This document shows positions 1 to 9,076 of a stretch of DNA of 64,000 bases, piece by piece; within the stretch, counting starts at the first letter, position 1; the number at the start of each line of letters is the position of its first letter. This stretch comes from JAOPZW01 sp963806015 (lineage in GTDB: Bacteria > Actinomycetota > Thermoleophilia > Solirubrobacterales > Solirubrobacteraceae), in assembly GCA_963806015.1 (NCBI GenBank), contig CAWDWM010000002.1:782309-846308 (forward strand), written 5' to 3'. The translations under genes and the position numbers were made by a program. Under the pieces are notes generated by a model that saw nothing but the letters and a program-made list of their open reading frames with translations, did no database searches and was not told the origin of the DNA.

Positions 1-399
1 GACCGCATCCTCGGCCGTGACGTCCCGCTGCGCAGCGACGGCGCGCTCAGCCCGCGCGTGACCTTCACCGACCCCCAGGTGGCCGCGGTCGGCCACACGC
101 TGGCCAGCGCCCAGGAGGCCGGCATCGACGCCCGCGCGGTCGACGTCCCCACGGGGGGCAACGCCGGCGGCACCTTCGTCGGCCCCGGGGCCCCGGGCAC
201 CGCCCGCATCGTCGTCGACGAGGACCGCCGCATCATCGTCGGCGCCACGTTCACCGGCCCCGAGGTCGCCGAGGCCCTCCACGCGGCGACGATCGCCGTC
301 ATCGGCGAGGTCTCCCTCGACGACCTCTGGCACGCCGTGCCGTGCTTCCCGACGCGCAGCGAGCTGTGGTTGAAGCTGCTGGAGGAGTACGGGATGTGA
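1..399 (+). CDS. FAD-dependent pyridine nucleotide-disulfide oxidoreductase, C-terminal part
   Basis: The reading frame is open from the first base, so the FAD and NAD(P) domains lie off the left edge. What remains is the dimerisation domain of the glutathione reductase/dihydrolipoamide dehydrogenase superfamily. It opens with the typical TFTDPQVAAVG segment and ends with HAVPCFPTRSELW, a variant of the family's C-terminal His-Glu region. The exact substrate (lipoamide, mercury, quinone or other) cannot be told from this part. A REP-like repeat follows directly after the stop. Confidence 0.85.
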   Translation, partial: DRILGRDVPLRSDGALSPRVTFTDPQVAAVGHTLASAQEAGIDARAVDVPTGGNAGGTFVGPGAPGTARIVVDEDRRIIVGATFTGPEVAEALHAATIAVIGEVSLDDLWHAVPCFPTRSELWLKLLEEYGM

Positions 400-429
400 G
401 GTCGTCGTCCGCGTCGCGCTGGCGTCGCG

Positions 430-456
430 GCGCGGCGTTCAACTGCCTCATCGAGG
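430..456 (+). repeat. REP-like repeat, copy A
   Basis: A 27-nt unit beginning GCGCGGCGTTCAACTGC. It forms an imperfect inverted pair with copy B (3 mismatches in 27) and matches the reverse complement of copy D at 26 of 27 positions. Looser similarity to copy C spans about 75 nt, starting right after the upstream stop codon. The rest of the gap up to the methyltransferase stop at 658 shows no gene. Confidence 0.75.
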
Positions 457-622
457 GAAGGGAGTCCCGGCGCTCGCTCGGGTCCCTGGCACGTTGCCGG
501 CGATGCGCGCGACGAGACGATCGAGGAGTTCGTCGGGTATATGCCGACAAACTCCCCGGTCGTTCGCTCGACAAGTGCCGACGCGCCAGGGGCGCCGCCC
601 GCGCCCGGCCGCCGCGGACTTT

Positions 623-649
623 CCTCGTTGATGCAGTTGGACGCCGCGC
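623..649 (-). repeat. REP-like repeat, copy B (inverted partner of copy A)
   Basis: The plus strand reads CCTCGTTGATGCAGTTGGAC and onward, the reverse complement of copy A with three mismatches. It lies just past the stop of the leftward methyltransferase gene, so copies A and B bracket a 166-bp space between two convergent genes. A role as a transcript-end hairpin or a mobile REP/REPIN pair is possible. Confidence 0.75.
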
Positions 650-657
650 AGCGCCGC

Positions 658-1317
658 CTACGCCTCGCGGACGACCGCGACCGTCCGATCCGCTTCGCGC
701 AACACGCTCCACCCCGCCACCGCATCCGGCCCGCGGAACAGCGAGTCGACGACCGCCGTCGGCCCCGCCAGCCCGCGCCCGCCCTCCTGCGACAACCGCG
801 CGTCGTGGAACAGCACCGCGCCGCCGGGCTCCACGAATCCGTGCCAGCCCTCCCAGTCGGCGCGCACGCCCTCCTCGCTGTGGTCGCCGTCGATGAAGAC
901 GAGGTCGACCGCGCCCTCCCAGCGCTCGGCGACCGCGGCGCTGTAGTCGACGTGCCAGATCACCCGCGGGCCGGCGTGGCGGCGCGCCGCGCGGGCCACG
1001 ACGCGCCGACTGGCCCCCTCGGTCGCCCCCCAGCCCGCCGGGAGCGCCCAGCCGTGGTGGCCGAAGGGGTCGACGAGGTGCAGCTCGGCGCCCGGCTCGA
1101 GGACCTCGCACAGCACGACGGCCGAGGATCCCTCGTAGACCCCGAGCTCGACGACGCGCCGGCGCCCGCCCGCCGTCGCGCGCAGGACCGCCGCGTCGTC
1201 GTCGGAGTGCATAGTGCGCGGCGGGATCAGCCCGGCGCCGACGAAGACCGAGCGCAGCCGCACGTCGTCGCGCAGGCGGTCGGGCGCCAGGCGGCGGATG
1301 GCCTTGGGCAGCGCCAT
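658..1317 (-). CDS. Class I SAM-dependent methyltransferase
   Basis: A 219-aa protein with a Rossmann methyltransferase core. Motif I is VVELGVYEGSSAVVL (SAM-binding glycine loop near residue 57), followed by ELHLVDPFG for the ribose-binding acid and VDLVFIDGDHSEEGV, a signature of the Methyltransf_24/CmcI-like group that acts on small molecules or sugars. The start ATG overlaps the TGA of the fumarylacetoacetase gene, so the two are translationally coupled. The substrate is unknown. Confidence 0.8.
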   Translation of the reverse strand: MALPKAIRRLAPDRLRDDVRLRSVFVGAGLIPPRTMHSDDDAAVLRATAGGRRRVVELGVYEGSSAVVLCEVLEPGAELHLVDPFGHHGWALPAGWGATEGASRRVVARAARRHAGPRVIWHVDYSAAVAERWEGAVDLVFIDGDHSEEGVRADWEGWHGFVEPGGAVLFHDARLSQEGGRGLAGPTAVVDSLFRGPDAVAGWSVLREADRTVAVVREA

Positions 1318-2495
1318 CAGCGCGCCGGCTCGATCGTCCCGCGGACCTCGCCCAGGGCCAGCGCGTCGCCGCCGGCGCCACGCAGGACGACCTCGTCGCC
1401 GTCCTCCAGGAAGGTGCGCGTCGACCCGTCGGCGAGCGCGATCGGCTGGGCCCCGTTCCACGACAGCTCCAGCAGCGAGCCCCGCTGCCCGCGCTCGGGC
1501 CCCGAGATCGTGCCCGAGGCGAACAGGTCGCCCACGCTCAGCGATGCGCCGTTGACCGTCATGTGGGCGAGCTGCTGGGCCGCCGACCAGTAGAGATGGC
1601 GGGCGTTCGGGCGCGCGACGACGGTGCCGTTGAGCTCGATCTCCAGCTCGAGGTCGAGCGCCCAGGGCTCCTCGCGCAGATAGGGCAGCGGGGCGGGCTC
1701 CTGGGCCAGCTCGGCGACGCGGCGATCGAGGATCGCCTCCAGCGGCGTGACCCACGCGGCCACCGAGGTGGCAAACGACTTGGCCAGGAACGGGCCGAGC
1801 GGGCGGTACTCCCAGGCCTGCACGTCGCGCGCGCTCCAATCGTTGACCAGCAACGCGCCGAAGACGTGGTCGAGCGCCCGCTCCACGGCCACCGGCTCGC
1901 CGAGCGCGCTCGGCACGCCGACCACGAAGCCCAGCTCGAGCTCGACGTCCAGGCGCCTGCTGGGGCCGAAGACCGGGGCGTCGGCGCCCGCCTCCAGGCG
2001 CTGCCCGCGCGGGCGGCGGATCGGGGTTCCGCTGACCACCACCGTGCCCGAGCGACCGTGATAGCCGACGGGTAGGTAGCGCCAGTTGGGCGGCAGCGGA
2101 TCGGCATCGGGACGGAACAGCCGCCCGACGTTCGTCGCGTGGTCCAGCGACGAGTAGAAGTCGACGTAGTCGCGCACGACGACCGGCAGCAGCAGCTCGA
2201 CGTCGGCGAGGGCCACGGTGGCCGGCTCGGCATCGGGCCCGGTGGCGAGTGCGCGCAGGGCCTCGCGCACGCGCGCCCAGGTCTCGCGTCCCGCCGCCAT
2301 GAACGCGTTGAGCGACGGCTGCGCAAAGAGCGCGGGATCCTCGTCGAGCGGCCCGTCGGTGGCCAGCGCGGCGAGGTCGAGCACGCCGTCGCCCAGACGC
2401 GCGCCCACCCGCGGGTCCTCGCCCGCGCGCCGGAAGACCCCGTAGGGCAGGTGCTCGGGGCCAAACCCGGTCACGGCGGTGATGATGCCATCCAC
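1317..2495 (-). CDS. fahA: Fumarylacetoacetase
   Basis: This 392-aa enzyme hydrolyses fumarylacetoacetate to fumarate and acetoacetate, the last step of tyrosine/homogentisate breakdown. All metal ligands of the family are visible: D112 in VDFYSSLDHATNVG, E185 and E187 in DVELELGF and D219 in LVNDWSARDVQAWEY; the catalytic His is H119. The spacing of these residues matches the mammalian enzyme. The length is normal. No other homogentisate gene lies nearby. It is followed by a coupled methyltransferase and preceded within 3 nt by an AlkA-like gene. Confidence 0.95.
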   Translation of the reverse strand: MDGIITAVTGFGPEHLPYGVFRRAGEDPRVGARLGDGVLDLAALATDGPLDEDPALFAQPSLNAFMAAGRETWARVREALRALATGPDAEPATVALADVELLLPVVVRDYVDFYSSLDHATNVGRLFRPDADPLPPNWRYLPVGYHGRSGTVVVSGTPIRRPRGQRLEAGADAPVFGPSRRLDVELELGFVVGVPSALGEPVAVERALDHVFGALLVNDWSARDVQAWEYRPLGPFLAKSFATSVAAWVTPLEAILDRRVAELAQEPAPLPYLREEPWALDLELEIELNGTVVARPNARHLYWSAAQQLAHMTVNGASLSVGDLFASGTISGPERGQRGSLLELSWNGAQPIALADGSTRTFLEDGDEVVLRGAGGDALALGEVRGTIEPAR

Positions 2496-2498
2496 CCG

Positions 2499-3380
2499 CT
2501 ACGCGGCGAGCGCCGCGCCCGAGGCCGGCGCCTGCCACAGGTGCTGCGAGGCGTACGAGCGCCACGGCGCCCAGGCCGCGGCGAGGGCGCGGGCGGCGCG
2601 CGGATCGTCGGGACCACCGAGACGCCGCAGCGCGTGGCGCACGCCGAGGTCCTCGGCGAGGAAGACGTCAGGGTCGCCGAGCGCGCGCATCGCCACGTAG
2701 CCCGCGGTCCACGGCCCCACCCCGGGGAGGGCGAGCAGGCGCCGGCGCGCCTGCGCGCGGTCGACGCCGGCGTCCAGGCGCAACTCGCCATCGGCCAGCG
2801 CGCGGCACAGCCCCACGAGCGCCCGGGCGCGGGCGCGGGGCATGGCCAGGCGCGCGGGATCGAGAGCGCCGAGCACGGCCGGGGCCGGGAACAGCGCGGT
2901 CACCGTCCCGCGCGGGCGGGGCAGCGCCTCGCCGTGCGCGGCCACCAACCGCCCGGCGGCAGTGCGCGCGGCGGCGAGCGATATCTGCTGGCCCAGGACG
3001 GCGCGCACCGCGAGTTCGGCCCCGTCGACGGCGCCGGGCACGCGCAGCCCCGGTGCGGCCCTGACCAGCGGACCGAGGAGCGGATCGGCGCCGAGATGCT
3101 CGGCAACCACATGCGGATCGGCGTCGAGGTCGAGCAGCCGCCGGCAGCGCTCACCCGCCGCGGCGGCGTCGCTGCGGTCCGCCAGCCACAGCCGACAGCC
3201 CACGCTGTCGGCGCCGAGCTCGAGCTCGACCACGCCCGGACCGCCCGGCAGGCGCAGGCTGCGCCGGTAGACGTCGCCGGCGACCTCTTCGACGCCGGGA
3301 ACCGCGCGCACGGCCAGCCAGCCCAGCAGCGAGTCGGCGGCGAGCGGCGCGCGGAACTTCAGGCGCAGCTCCGAGCTCAC
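2499..3380 (-). CDS. alkA: DNA-3-methyladenine glycosylase (AlkA-like, HhH-GPD)
   Basis: A 293-aa base-excision glycosylase that removes alkylated purines. The N-terminal half resembles the AlkA N-domain; the second half carries the HhH-GPD module, with the hairpin LPGVGPWTAGYVAMRA near residue 220 and the catalytic Asp in DPDVFLAEDLGV. The start is GTG preceded by GTGAGG. It lies 3 nt upstream of fahA and is probably co-transcribed with it, although the functions are unrelated. Confidence 0.87.
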   Translation of the reverse strand: MSSELRLKFRAPLAADSLLGWLAVRAVPGVEEVAGDVYRRSLRLPGGPGVVELELGADSVGCRLWLADRSDAAAAGERCRRLLDLDADPHVVAEHLGADPLLGPLVRAAPGLRVPGAVDGAELAVRAVLGQQISLAAARTAAGRLVAAHGEALPRPRGTVTALFPAPAVLGALDPARLAMPRARARALVGLCRALADGELRLDAGVDRAQARRRLLALPGVGPWTAGYVAMRALGDPDVFLAEDLGVRHALRRLGGPDDPRAARALAAAWAPWRSYASQHLWQAPASGAALAA

Positions 3381-3405
3381 GACCTCACTGTTGCACGCCG
3401 CGTGG

Positions 3406-3846
3406 CTAGCGCGCGGTGACCAGCGCCGTGCCTCCCAGCAGCAGCGCGAAGCCGAGCAAGCGCGCCGGCGTGAGGCCGACGCGGTCGAGCCCGAGGAACC
3501 CGAAGCGGTCGAGGATCGCGGACACGACGACCTGTCCCGAGACCGTGGCCGCGACGACGCCGCCGGCGCCCAGCGTGCGCACGGTCACCAGCGAGACCGA
3601 CACGAGCACGGCGCCCATGAGCCCACCGGTGAGATAGAGCGGCGGGATGTGCGGCACCCGCCGCACCTGGCCCGCCTCGCCGAGCGCGACGGCGATCGCC
3701 CCCAGCACGATCGCCGAGATCCCGGTCGAGATGAACGCGGCGGCCACCACGCTCGTGCGCTTGCCCAGCTCGGAGTTGATGGGCGGCTGCAGCGCGATCA
3801 GCGCACCGACGCCGATGGTTGCGAACACGGCGAGCAGACGGGTCAT
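3406..3846 (-). CDS. DMT-family small multidrug-like transporter (YdcZ/DUF606)
   Basis: A 146-aa integral membrane protein with about five hydrophobic segments. The opening, VGALIALQPPINSELGKRT, is the characteristic start of the YdcZ/DUF606 branch of the drug/metabolite transporter superfamily, which usually works as a half-size dimer. The C-terminal segment with LLGFALLLGGTALV repeats the same fold. It is read away from the AcuI-like gene, with a short shared promoter gap. The substrate is unknown. Confidence 0.8.
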   Translation of the reverse strand: MTRLLAVFATIGVGALIALQPPINSELGKRTSVVAAAFISTGISAIVLGAIAVALGEAGQVRRVPHIPPLYLTGGLMGAVLVSVSLVTVRTLGAGGVVAATVSGQVVVSAILDRFGFLGLDRVGLTPARLLGFALLLGGTALVTAR

Positions 3847-3888
3847 GGCGCTCCATTCCGCGGCCGAGACGCTTACCCTCCCGCAGCT

Positions 3889-4893
3889 GTGACGACGATT
3901 CCCGAGACCTTCCCCGCCTTCCTGGCCACCCGGCGCGACGACGGCGTCGATCGCGGCCCCGCCTCGCTCGCCGCCGCCGATCTCGGCGAGGGCGAGGTCA
4001 CCATCCGCGTGCGCTGGTCGAGCATCAACTACAAGGACGCGCTGGCGACGATCCCCAGGGGCCAGGTCGCGCGCATCTCGCCGCTGGTGCCGGGCGTCGA
4101 CCTCGCCGGCGAGGTGGTCGCGTCCGACGACCCGGCCGTGGCGGTCGGAGGCGAGGTGCTGGTCACGGGCTACGACCTCGGCGTCGCGCACCACGGCGGC
4201 TGGGCACGGCACGCCCGGGTGCCCGCGGCGTGGGTCGTCGCGCTGCCCGACGGGCTGTCAGCGCGCCAGGCGATGGCGCTCGGCACGGCCGGGCTCACGG
4301 CCGGCCTCTCGATCCACGCGCTCGAAGCCCACGGCCTGCGCACCGACGACGGGCCGGTGCTCGTGCTCGGCGCCAGCGGCGGGGTCGGCAGCACCGCGGT
4401 CGGAGCGCTGGCCGCCGCCGGCTACGAGGTCTGGGCCGCGACGGGCAAGGCCGGGCAGGCCGACTACCTGCGCAGCATCGGGGCCCACGAGATCGTCACG
4501 CGCGAGGAGACGACGGCCGATTCCGACCGGCCGCTGGAGAAGACGCGCTGGGCCGCGACGGTCGACCCCGTCGGCGGCAGCGCCACCGCCTACGCCCTGC
4601 GCACGACGCGCTACGGCGGGGCCGTCGCCCTCAGCGGCCTGACCGCCGGCACGACGCTGGCCACGACGGTGCTCCCCTTCATCCTGCGCGGCGTCAGCCT
4701 GCTGGGCATCGACTCGGTGGCGGCGAGCCCCGAGCTGCGCCGGGAGGTGTGGTCGCGCCTGGCCTCCGACCTGCGCCCGCGCGGGCTCGACGACGCGATC
4801 GCGCGCGAGGTCACGCTGGAGGGCATCGAGCCCGTGCTGGACGCCCTGCTCGCGGGCGAGGCCGTGGGGCGCACCGTGGTGCGCCTGGACTAG
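3889..4893 (+). CDS. acuI: MDR-family acrylyl-CoA/quinone reductase (AcuI/YhdH type)
   Basis: A 334-aa medium-chain dehydrogenase/reductase without zinc ligands. Family marks are WSSINYKDALA near residue 45, PGVDLAGEVV, the NADP-binding VLVLGASGGVGSTAVG near residue 155 and the C-terminal AVGRTVVRLD. YhdH/AcuI enzymes reduce acrylyl-CoA to propionyl-CoA with NADPH and detoxify this electrophile. The start is GTG. Its stop overlaps the stop of the convergent secreted-protein gene in the tetranucleotide CTAG. Confidence 0.88.
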   Translation: MTTIPETFPAFLATRRDDGVDRGPASLAAADLGEGEVTIRVRWSSINYKDALATIPRGQVARISPLVPGVDLAGEVVASDDPAVAVGGEVLVTGYDLGVAHHGGWARHARVPAAWVVALPDGLSARQAMALGTAGLTAGLSIHALEAHGLRTDDGPVLVLGASGGVGSTAVGALAAAGYEVWAATGKAGQADYLRSIGAHEIVTREETTADSDRPLEKTRWAATVDPVGGSATAYALRTTRYGGAVALSGLTAGTTLATTVLPFILRGVSLLGIDSVAASPELRREVWSRLASDLRPRGLDDAIAREVTLEGIEPVLDALLAGEAVGRTVVRLD

Positions 4894-5546
4894 TGCCCGA
4901 CCGCGACGGTGTAGGAGGACGTGGCGGTGAGCAGGTCGCTCACGACGTCCTGGCGGATCACGTGCCGGCCGGCCGCCAGCAACACCGCGAGCCCCACCCA
5001 GCCGTGGGCGACGAACGGGTCCGGGCCGGGTGGGACGCCGATCAGGTTGTCGGGCGGCAACTGCACGGTGCGCTGCGGAGAGACCGTCTCGAAGGCGCGC
5101 GCGTGCAACTCGACCGGCGGCGCGCCATCGATGGAGAAGCGCGTCGAGTGCACGTTCGCGCTCGCGTCGAACTCCCGCGCGCAGGCACGCTGTGCCTGCG
5201 CGCCGACGGGGAACGGCGGCTCGAGCTCGTCGCATGCCGCCGAGAACCCGACCAGGAACACGGGCATGCCCAGCCGCGCGGTGCACGTGAAGCCGGCCGC
5301 TGACCCGGGAGCGACGATCGGCGCGAGGACAGCCCCGCCGGCGATGTGCGCGCACGGGTCCCCGGCTCCGGCCACCGGGTTGCTCGCCACCGGCAGGGAG
5401 AGGATCCGCGTCCAGTACTGCTCCAGCAGCGCACCGCCCACCACGTTGCCGCCGGGGAGGATCACGGGCCTGGCGGCCTGCGCGGGCGAGGCGGCGAGCG
5501 CGAAGGCGGCGGTCACCGCGAGTATCAGCGATGCGACGGTCCTCAC
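4890..5546 (-). CDS. Secreted hypothetical protein
   Basis: A 218-aa protein with a clear signal peptide (MRT, a hydrophobic stretch, then ASPAQA before the cleavage site near residue 25). The mature part is Pro/Gly/Val-rich with four Cys that could form disulfides (DPCAHIAGG, FTCTARLG, SAACDELEP, RACAREF). I do not recognise a family. The start is GTG. It is convergent with the AcuI-like gene and lies just downstream of the FUSC membrane protein. Confidence 0.7.
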   Translation of the reverse strand: MRTVASLILAVTAAFALAASPAQAARPVILPGGNVVGGALLEQYWTRILSLPVASNPVAGAGDPCAHIAGGAVLAPIVAPGSAAGFTCTARLGMPVFLVGFSAACDELEPPFPVGAQAQRACAREFDASANVHSTRFSIDGAPPVELHARAFETVSPQRTVQLPPDNLIGVPPGPDPFVAHGWVGLAVLLAAGRHVIRQDVVSDLLTATSSYTVAVGH

Positions 5547-5558
5547 CCGCCGCGCAGC

Positions 5559-6680
5559 CTACTCCTGACTGCGCCAGGCGATGCTCTTGCGCCGCCCGCT
5601 CGCCGCGACCGCGGGACGGGCCGGCACGCGAACGGGCTGGGCGTCGGCGACCGCGTCCATCGCCTCCAGGATGTTGCGCAGGTTGACGATCAGCGCACCG
5701 TGGACCGGCCGCGGCGTCGTCTCCCCGCCCGCGGCGAACAGCCCACGCGCCATGGACTCGAGGTCCTCGCGCGCCCGCGTGATGGCGTGCGCGTCCGCTT
5801 CGCTCACCGCCGCCCCGGCGCGCGCGACCAGATCGAGCCATTCCTCGCGGAAGCCGGGATCCCAGTCGCCTCCGGAGGCGGCGGCGCGGCCGATCGTGCC
5901 GGCCATGCTGCGGGTGTCGGCGATCGCCTGCTCCAGCCGCGCGAGCAGCGGCACCAGCGCGTGGGAGGCGTCGACGCGCGCGGCCGCCGCGCGGCGCAGG
6001 TTCAGGCGGCCGCTCTCGCGCGCCTGCCGGAAGACCGCCCACGCGTCGGCGATGTCGTGGTCGAGCTCGCGGGTCCGCTCGACCCACCGCTCGGCCTCCT
6101 GCGCGTCGCGCCCCTCGCGCATGCCGCGCGCGATGTCCGAGAGCAGCTCGCCGAGGCGGTCGTCGATGACGTCGACCTGCCGCGCCGCGGTGCGGTCGCG
6201 CAGCGGCGGCCAGACGAGGAGGTTCACGAGCAGGCCGACGGCGATCCCGATCACGGTGTCCGACAGCCGCGCCCCGAGCATGCCGAGGTCGCCGCTGTAG
6301 CCGGCCAGCAGCACGACGAGCGCGGTGGCCGCTGCGGTGGTCGACTCGTCGCGCAGCGCGCGCGTGGTGCCGGCGGCCATCGCCAGCAGCAGCATGACCC
6401 CCAGCGACGCCGCGTTGACGCCGAACACGGCTCCGGCGGCGAAGGCGAGCAGCACGCCCAGGAGGGCGGCACCGACCTGCTGCAGGCCGCGCGCGAACGT
6501 GCGGTACACGGTGGCGTGCACCGTCAGCAGTGCGGCCCAGGGTGCGAGGAACGGTTGCGGCAGGCCGAAGACCGCCTTCGCCACTGCCCACGCGAGCACC
6601 GCGGCGCCCACGGTCTTGACGACCTGGAAGGCGTTGCCCCACATCACGGGGTCTTTGAGACCGTTGCGCGCGGCGCCCAT
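5559..6680 (-). CDS. FUSC/aromatic acid exporter family membrane protein
   Basis: A 373-aa protein. The first about 165 residues hold roughly six hydrophobic segments (for example FLAPWAALLTVHATVY and VIGIAVGLLVNLLVWPPL, the typical ArAE/FUSC hallmark before the soluble part). The rest is a long, charged, helical cytoplasmic domain. FUSC proteins include the p-hydroxybenzoic acid efflux pump AaeB and many uncharacterised actinobacterial members. No AaeA-like adaptor is nearby. Confidence 0.82.
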   Translation of the reverse strand: MGAARNGLKDPVMWGNAFQVVKTVGAAVLAWAVAKAVFGLPQPFLAPWAALLTVHATVYRTFARGLQQVGAALLGVLLAFAAGAVFGVNAASLGVMLLLAMAAGTTRALRDESTTAAATALVVLLAGYSGDLGMLGARLSDTVIGIAVGLLVNLLVWPPLRDRTAARQVDVIDDRLGELLSDIARGMREGRDAQEAERWVERTRELDHDIADAWAVFRQARESGRLNLRRAAAARVDASHALVPLLARLEQAIADTRSMAGTIGRAAASGGDWDPGFREEWLDLVARAGAAVSEADAHAITRAREDLESMARGLFAAGGETTPRPVHGALIVNLRNILEAMDAVADAQPVRVPARPAVAASGRRKSIAWRSQE

Positions 6681-6742
6681 CGGCCAGGTATGCCCGAAGT
6701 TGGCCGAACGACCACCTTGCCTGTTCAGACCAGGGCGGCTAG

Positions 6743-7416
6743 GACTTCGGCATCGATCAACGAGCGTGCACCTCGGTCGCGATCGTCGGCGGTGGTATCG
6801 GCGGCATCGCGGCGGCGCTGTCGCTGCTGCAGGCCGGGTTCGACGTGCACGTCTACGAGCGCGCAGCGGCGGTCAGCGAGGCCGGTGCGGAGATCCAGGT
6901 CAGCCCCGACGCGTCGCGGGTCCTGCATCGTCTGGGGCTGGCCGACGAGCTGGCGCGGATGGGCGTGCGGCCGCTCGCCTGGCACCAGCGCCGCTAGAAC
7001 GACGGGCGCACGCTGCTGCGGGCGGACCTCGGCGACGCGGTCGTCGATGCCTTCGGCTTTCCGCACTACCAGACACACCGCGCCGATCTGCTGGGCGCTC
7101 TCGTCGGCGCGCTGCCGCCCGAGCGCCTGCACGTCGGGCATCTCTTCCGCAGCCTGGTCGACCACGGCGATCGCGTCGAGGCGACGTTCGCGAACGGCAC
7201 GACGATCGAGGTCGACCTCCTCGTCGGCGCCGGCATCCACCCGGCCGTCCGCGAGATGCTGTTCGGTCCGCAGGATCCGGTCTTCACCGGCTGTGCCGCA
7301 GCGCGCGCGTGACGCAGCCATGGGCGGGCGGCGGGACCGACTTCGCCCTCAAGGCCGTCGAGTGGATCTACGCGCACGACGCGGCGGCGGTCGACGCGTC
7401 CTCGCCGACCGCCTAG
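6743..7416 (+). pseudogene. Decayed FAD-dependent monooxygenase (salicylate/3-hydroxybenzoate hydroxylase type)
   Basis: The frame opens with a nucleotide-binding fold, VAIVGGGIGGIAAALSLLQ, and continues with VYERAAAVSEAGAEIQVSPD and LADELARMGV, as in class A flavin hydroxylases. There is no usable start codon between the stop at 6740 and the fold. A TAG at 6995 sits where the family normally has Trp in QRRWDDGRTLL. The frame stops again at 7310, and the C-terminal motif (ARDAAMG, then EWIYAHDAAAV) follows in other frames after loss of about 150 codons. It is clearly non-functional. Confidence 0.88.
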
Positions 7417-7427
7417 GACGCTGACGG

Positions 7428-8957
7428 TCAGGCCGTGCCGGCGCGGGAGTCGACCAGCTCCTGGGCGGCGCGCAGCTCCTGGCTCGGCGAGGACCCGTTG
7501 GAGTGCCCCAGCCCGGCGGCGACGCGCGCGCCGATCTGCGCGTCGACGCGCGACCAGTAGGCGATCACCCGCAGCTGCATCTCCGGCGACACCTCGTCGG
7601 AGGCGTGGCCGACGATGTTGCCCACGAGCGCCTCGCGGGCCGCGTCGTCCATCACCTCGCGCACGAGCGTCCCCGGCTGGGAGAAGTCGTCGTCCTCGGC
7701 GTGCTTCTCATAGGCGGTGCGCGCGAGCTCGGCGGCGTCGACGTCCCAGCCGATCTCGGTGCCCTTCGCCGGATCGGCCGCGGGGCCGCCGTAGGAGTTG
7801 GGCGCATAGACGGGCTGGTCGCCGGCGTGGTGGTAGGTCATGTGCCCCTCCTTGTTGTAGGAGTGGACGGGGCACTGCGGGCGGTTGATCGGCAGCTGCT
7901 CGTAGTTCGGGCCGATGCGGTGCAGATGGGTGTCGTGGTAGCTGAAGATGCGCGCCATCAGCATCCGGTCGGGCGACAGCCCGGTCCCCGGGACGAGGTT
8001 GGACGGGTTGAAGCTGGCCTGCTCGACCTCGGCGAAGAAGTTGGCCGGATTGCGATCGAGCACCATCCGCCCCACCTCGATCAGCGGGTAGTCGCCCTTC
8101 GGCCAGACCTTGGTGAGGTCGAAGGGGTTGAAGCGGTAGTCCGCCGCGTCGGCGAACGGCATGATCTGCACGGAGAAGGTCCACTCGGGGGCGTCGCCAT
8201 CGGCGATCGCGCGGTGGAGGTCGCGGCGGTGGTGGTCGCCGTCCTCTCCGGCCATCCGCGCGGCCTCGTCCTCGGTGAGGTTGCGGATGCCCTGGACCGT
8301 CTTGAAGTGGTACTTGACCCAGAAGCGCTCGCCGGCGGCGTTGATCCACGAGTACGTGTGGCTCGAGAAGCCGTCCATGTGGCGCCAGCTGGCGGGGATC
8401 CCGCGGTCGGACATCAGGATCGTGACCTGGTGGGCGCTCTCGGGCGACAGCGTCCAGAAGTCCCACTGCATGTCGTTGGAGCGCAGCCCGGTGTCGGGCA
8501 GTCGCTTCTGCGAGTGGATGAAGTCCTGGAACTTCGATGGGTCGCGCACGAAGAAGACCGGCGTGTTGTTGCCGACCATGTCGAAGTTGCCTTCCTCGGT
8601 ATAGAACTTCAGCGCGAAGCCGCGCGGGTCACGCACGGTGTCGGCGAAGCCCTGCTCGCCGGCCACGGTCGAGAAGCGAGCGAAGACGTCGGTGCGCTTG
8701 CCGACCTGCGACAGGAACGCGGCCCTGGTGAACGGCGTGACGTCGCCGGTCACCTCGAAGAAGCCGTGCGCACCACCGCCCTTGGCGTGGACGACGCGCT
8801 CGGGCACGCGCTCGCGGTTGAAGTGCTGCATCTTCTGCACGACGTAGTGGTCGTGCAGGGCGATCGGGCCGGCCGGGCCCACCGTCAGTGAGTGCTCGTC
8901 GCTGGCGGCGGGGATTCCGGAGTCGGTGGTGGTGGCGGGGCGACGAGGATCGGTCAT
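7428..8957 (-). CDS. katA: Monofunctional haem catalase
   Basis: A 509-aa small-subunit catalase that disproportionates hydrogen peroxide. Active-site marks are present: His57 in RVVHAKGGGAHGFFEV, Asn in MVGNNTPVFFVRDP near residue 130, and the proximal haem-ligand Tyr in RIFSYHDTHLHRIGPNY. The start is ATG; no signal peptide is seen, so it is cytoplasmic. It stands alone, divergent from the next gene, with no OxyR or Fur gene beside it. Confidence 0.96.
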   Translation of the reverse strand: MTDPRRPATTTDSGIPAASDEHSLTVGPAGPIALHDHYVVQKMQHFNRERVPERVVHAKGGGAHGFFEVTGDVTPFTRAAFLSQVGKRTDVFARFSTVAGEQGFADTVRDPRGFALKFYTEEGNFDMVGNNTPVFFVRDPSKFQDFIHSQKRLPDTGLRSNDMQWDFWTLSPESAHQVTILMSDRGIPASWRHMDGFSSHTYSWINAAGERFWVKYHFKTVQGIRNLTEDEAARMAGEDGDHHRRDLHRAIADGDAPEWTFSVQIMPFADAADYRFNPFDLTKVWPKGDYPLIEVGRMVLDRNPANFFAEVEQASFNPSNLVPGTGLSPDRMLMARIFSYHDTHLHRIGPNYEQLPINRPQCPVHSYNKEGHMTYHHAGDQPVYAPNSYGGPAADPAKGTEIGWDVDAAELARTAYEKHAEDDDFSQPGTLVREVMDDAAREALVGNIVGHASDEVSPEMQLRVIAYWSRVDAQIGARVAAGLGHSNGSSPSQELRAAQELVDSRAGTA

Positions 8958-9076
8958 ACCGCTCGGCTACCCAGGCCCGTCGGGGGTCATGCTCAGGCGT
9001 TTGGGAACTGAGCAACTGGGCGCGCCCGCAGCGGCGTAGGTACGCCGCGACGTTCGACGCGCTGTAATCCCGGGTC

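Noticed and set aside
299..2565. Long open frames on both strands overlapping the methyltransferase and fahA genes
   Set aside because: They are Arg/Ala/Pro-rich shadows caused by the high GC content; only the fahA and methyltransferase frames show family motifs.
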